Part shown: positions 12,050 through 12,464 of the stretch, in pieces | Position numbering within the stretch: the first letter of the stretch is position 1 | Layout: each line of letters begins with the position of its first letter | NCBI GenBank assembly: GCA_943704415.1 | Contig: CALSCO010001724.1 | Location: 1 to 12,464 of the forward strand | DNA: 12,464 bases | From: Parvularia atlantis | Taxonomy: Eukaryota > Opisthokonta > Rotosphaerida | Reading direction: 5' to 3' | Made by a program: the position numbers and the translations under genes | Notes under the pieces: model-generated | Seen by the model: the letters and a program-made list of their open reading frames with translations, nothing else | Databases searched by the model: none | Told to the model about the DNA's origin: nothing

Positions 12050-12464
12050 ATGGGCGCCGCGCCGACCGCGTACGATGAGCACCCGGCGCTGTTCCGCGGC
12101 TTCGCGCTGGCGTACGGCATCGTGCTGGCCATGGCCCTGCAGTCGCTGCGGCGCGCGTGGGGCGCCGACCCGGGGCGCCGGTGGACGGTGCAGAAGACGC
12201 TGCTGGCGCTGGCGGCGTGCGTGTGCGGCGCGCGCTGCGTGGCGTACCTGGGCTCGATCGACTGGCACCTGCGCTACTACGTCCAGCACCTGTTCAACGC
12301 CGTCGTCTACTGGAGCTTCTTCTCGTTCCACTCGGTCCTGCTCTACTTCCTGCACGAGTTTGCGCGCTTCAACAGCACCGGCACGGGCAAGTTCTGGTGC
12401 GTGCCACCTCGTCCTGCGCACGCACATCCGCACCGCTCACGTCCGCACGCCCCTCAGCCAGCGC
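12050..12464 (+). CDS. Multi-spanning membrane protein, THH1/TOM1/TOM3-like, 3' partial
   Basis: The frame opens at the ATG at 12050 (MGAAPTAYDEHPALFRGFAL) and stays open to a good GTGCGT donor after 12396, about 115 residues. A plausible intron runs 12397-12457 with a CTCAC branch motif and a CCTCAG acceptor, leaving seven bases of the next exon. Three hydrophobic segments are visible: FRGFALAYGIVLAMALQSL, then VQKTLLALAACVCGARCVAYL, the latter following RRWTVQK, and FNAVVYWSFFSFHSVLLYF ending in LHEFARFN. The order of helix, charged loop with W-T-x-Q-K, helix and a long aromatic helix ending in a charged motif resembles the THH1/TOM1/TOM3 domain of seven-helix proteins. The match is by eye on a fragment; it could be another GPCR-like or uncharacterised fungal membrane family. 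No signal peptide is apparent. Confidence 0.6.
   Translation, partial: MGAAPTAYDEHPALFRGFALAYGIVLAMALQSLRRAWGADPGRRWTVQKTLLALAACVCGARCVAYLGSIDWHLRYYVQHLFNAVVYWSFFSFHSVLLYFLHEFARFNSTGTGKFWCVPPRPAHAHPHRSRPHAPQPA

Overview
The window is nuclear DNA of a GC-rich, intron-dense eukaryote, almost certainly a fungus. Genes are packed 35 to 430 bases apart on both strands, and coding regions are cut by many very short introns. Products include an Ssu1-type sulfite pump and an ER glucosidase II beta chain ending in HDEL. A GC-rich basidiomycete-type yeast fits best (the KA1 domain of the kinase looks basidiomycete-like), but this is inference and an early-diverging fungus is not excluded. All product calls rest on my own recognition of motifs; no database was searched.

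Layout: (1) 1-3807, plus strand, the 3' part of a CAMKL/MARK-type protein kinase gene. (2) 3984-5960, plus, NOC4, a 40S ribosome-biogenesis factor. (3) 5996-8054, minus, an Ssu1-like TDT-family anion exporter, tail to tail with NOC4 at 35 bases. (4) 8488-10633, plus, the glucosidase II beta subunit, divergent from gene 3 across a 433-base promoter that carries a 35-base tandem repeat. (5) 10674-11749, minus, a NIF3-family protein, tail to tail with gene 4 at 40 bases. (6) 12050 onward, plus, the first part of a multi-spanning membrane protein resembling THH1/TOM1/TOM3, divergent from gene 5 and cut by the window end.

I rebuilt every exon chain by hand. All five chains with a stop codon in the window keep a consistent reading frame, giving 1003 (partial), 536, 588, 499 and 276 residues. 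The 42 complete introns share one grammar: GTGCGC or GTGCGT donor in 30 of 42, often a CTGAC or CTCAC branch-like motif, CAG acceptor, 45-63 nt. The only two longer introns (70 and 83 nt) are the two that carry microsatellites.

The genes do not form one pathway: signalling, ribosome assembly, sulfite export, ER glycoprotein quality control and a metal-binding housekeeping protein sit side by side, as expected in a compact fungal genome. I see no CRISPR array, tRNA, rRNA, transposon or evident novel multi-gene system. The points most worth a second look are the ACGT-core repeats in front of the ER glucosidase gene, the intronic CAG/CTG tract in NIF3, the unusual splice-donor consensus, and the set of stop-free introns whose length is a multiple of three.
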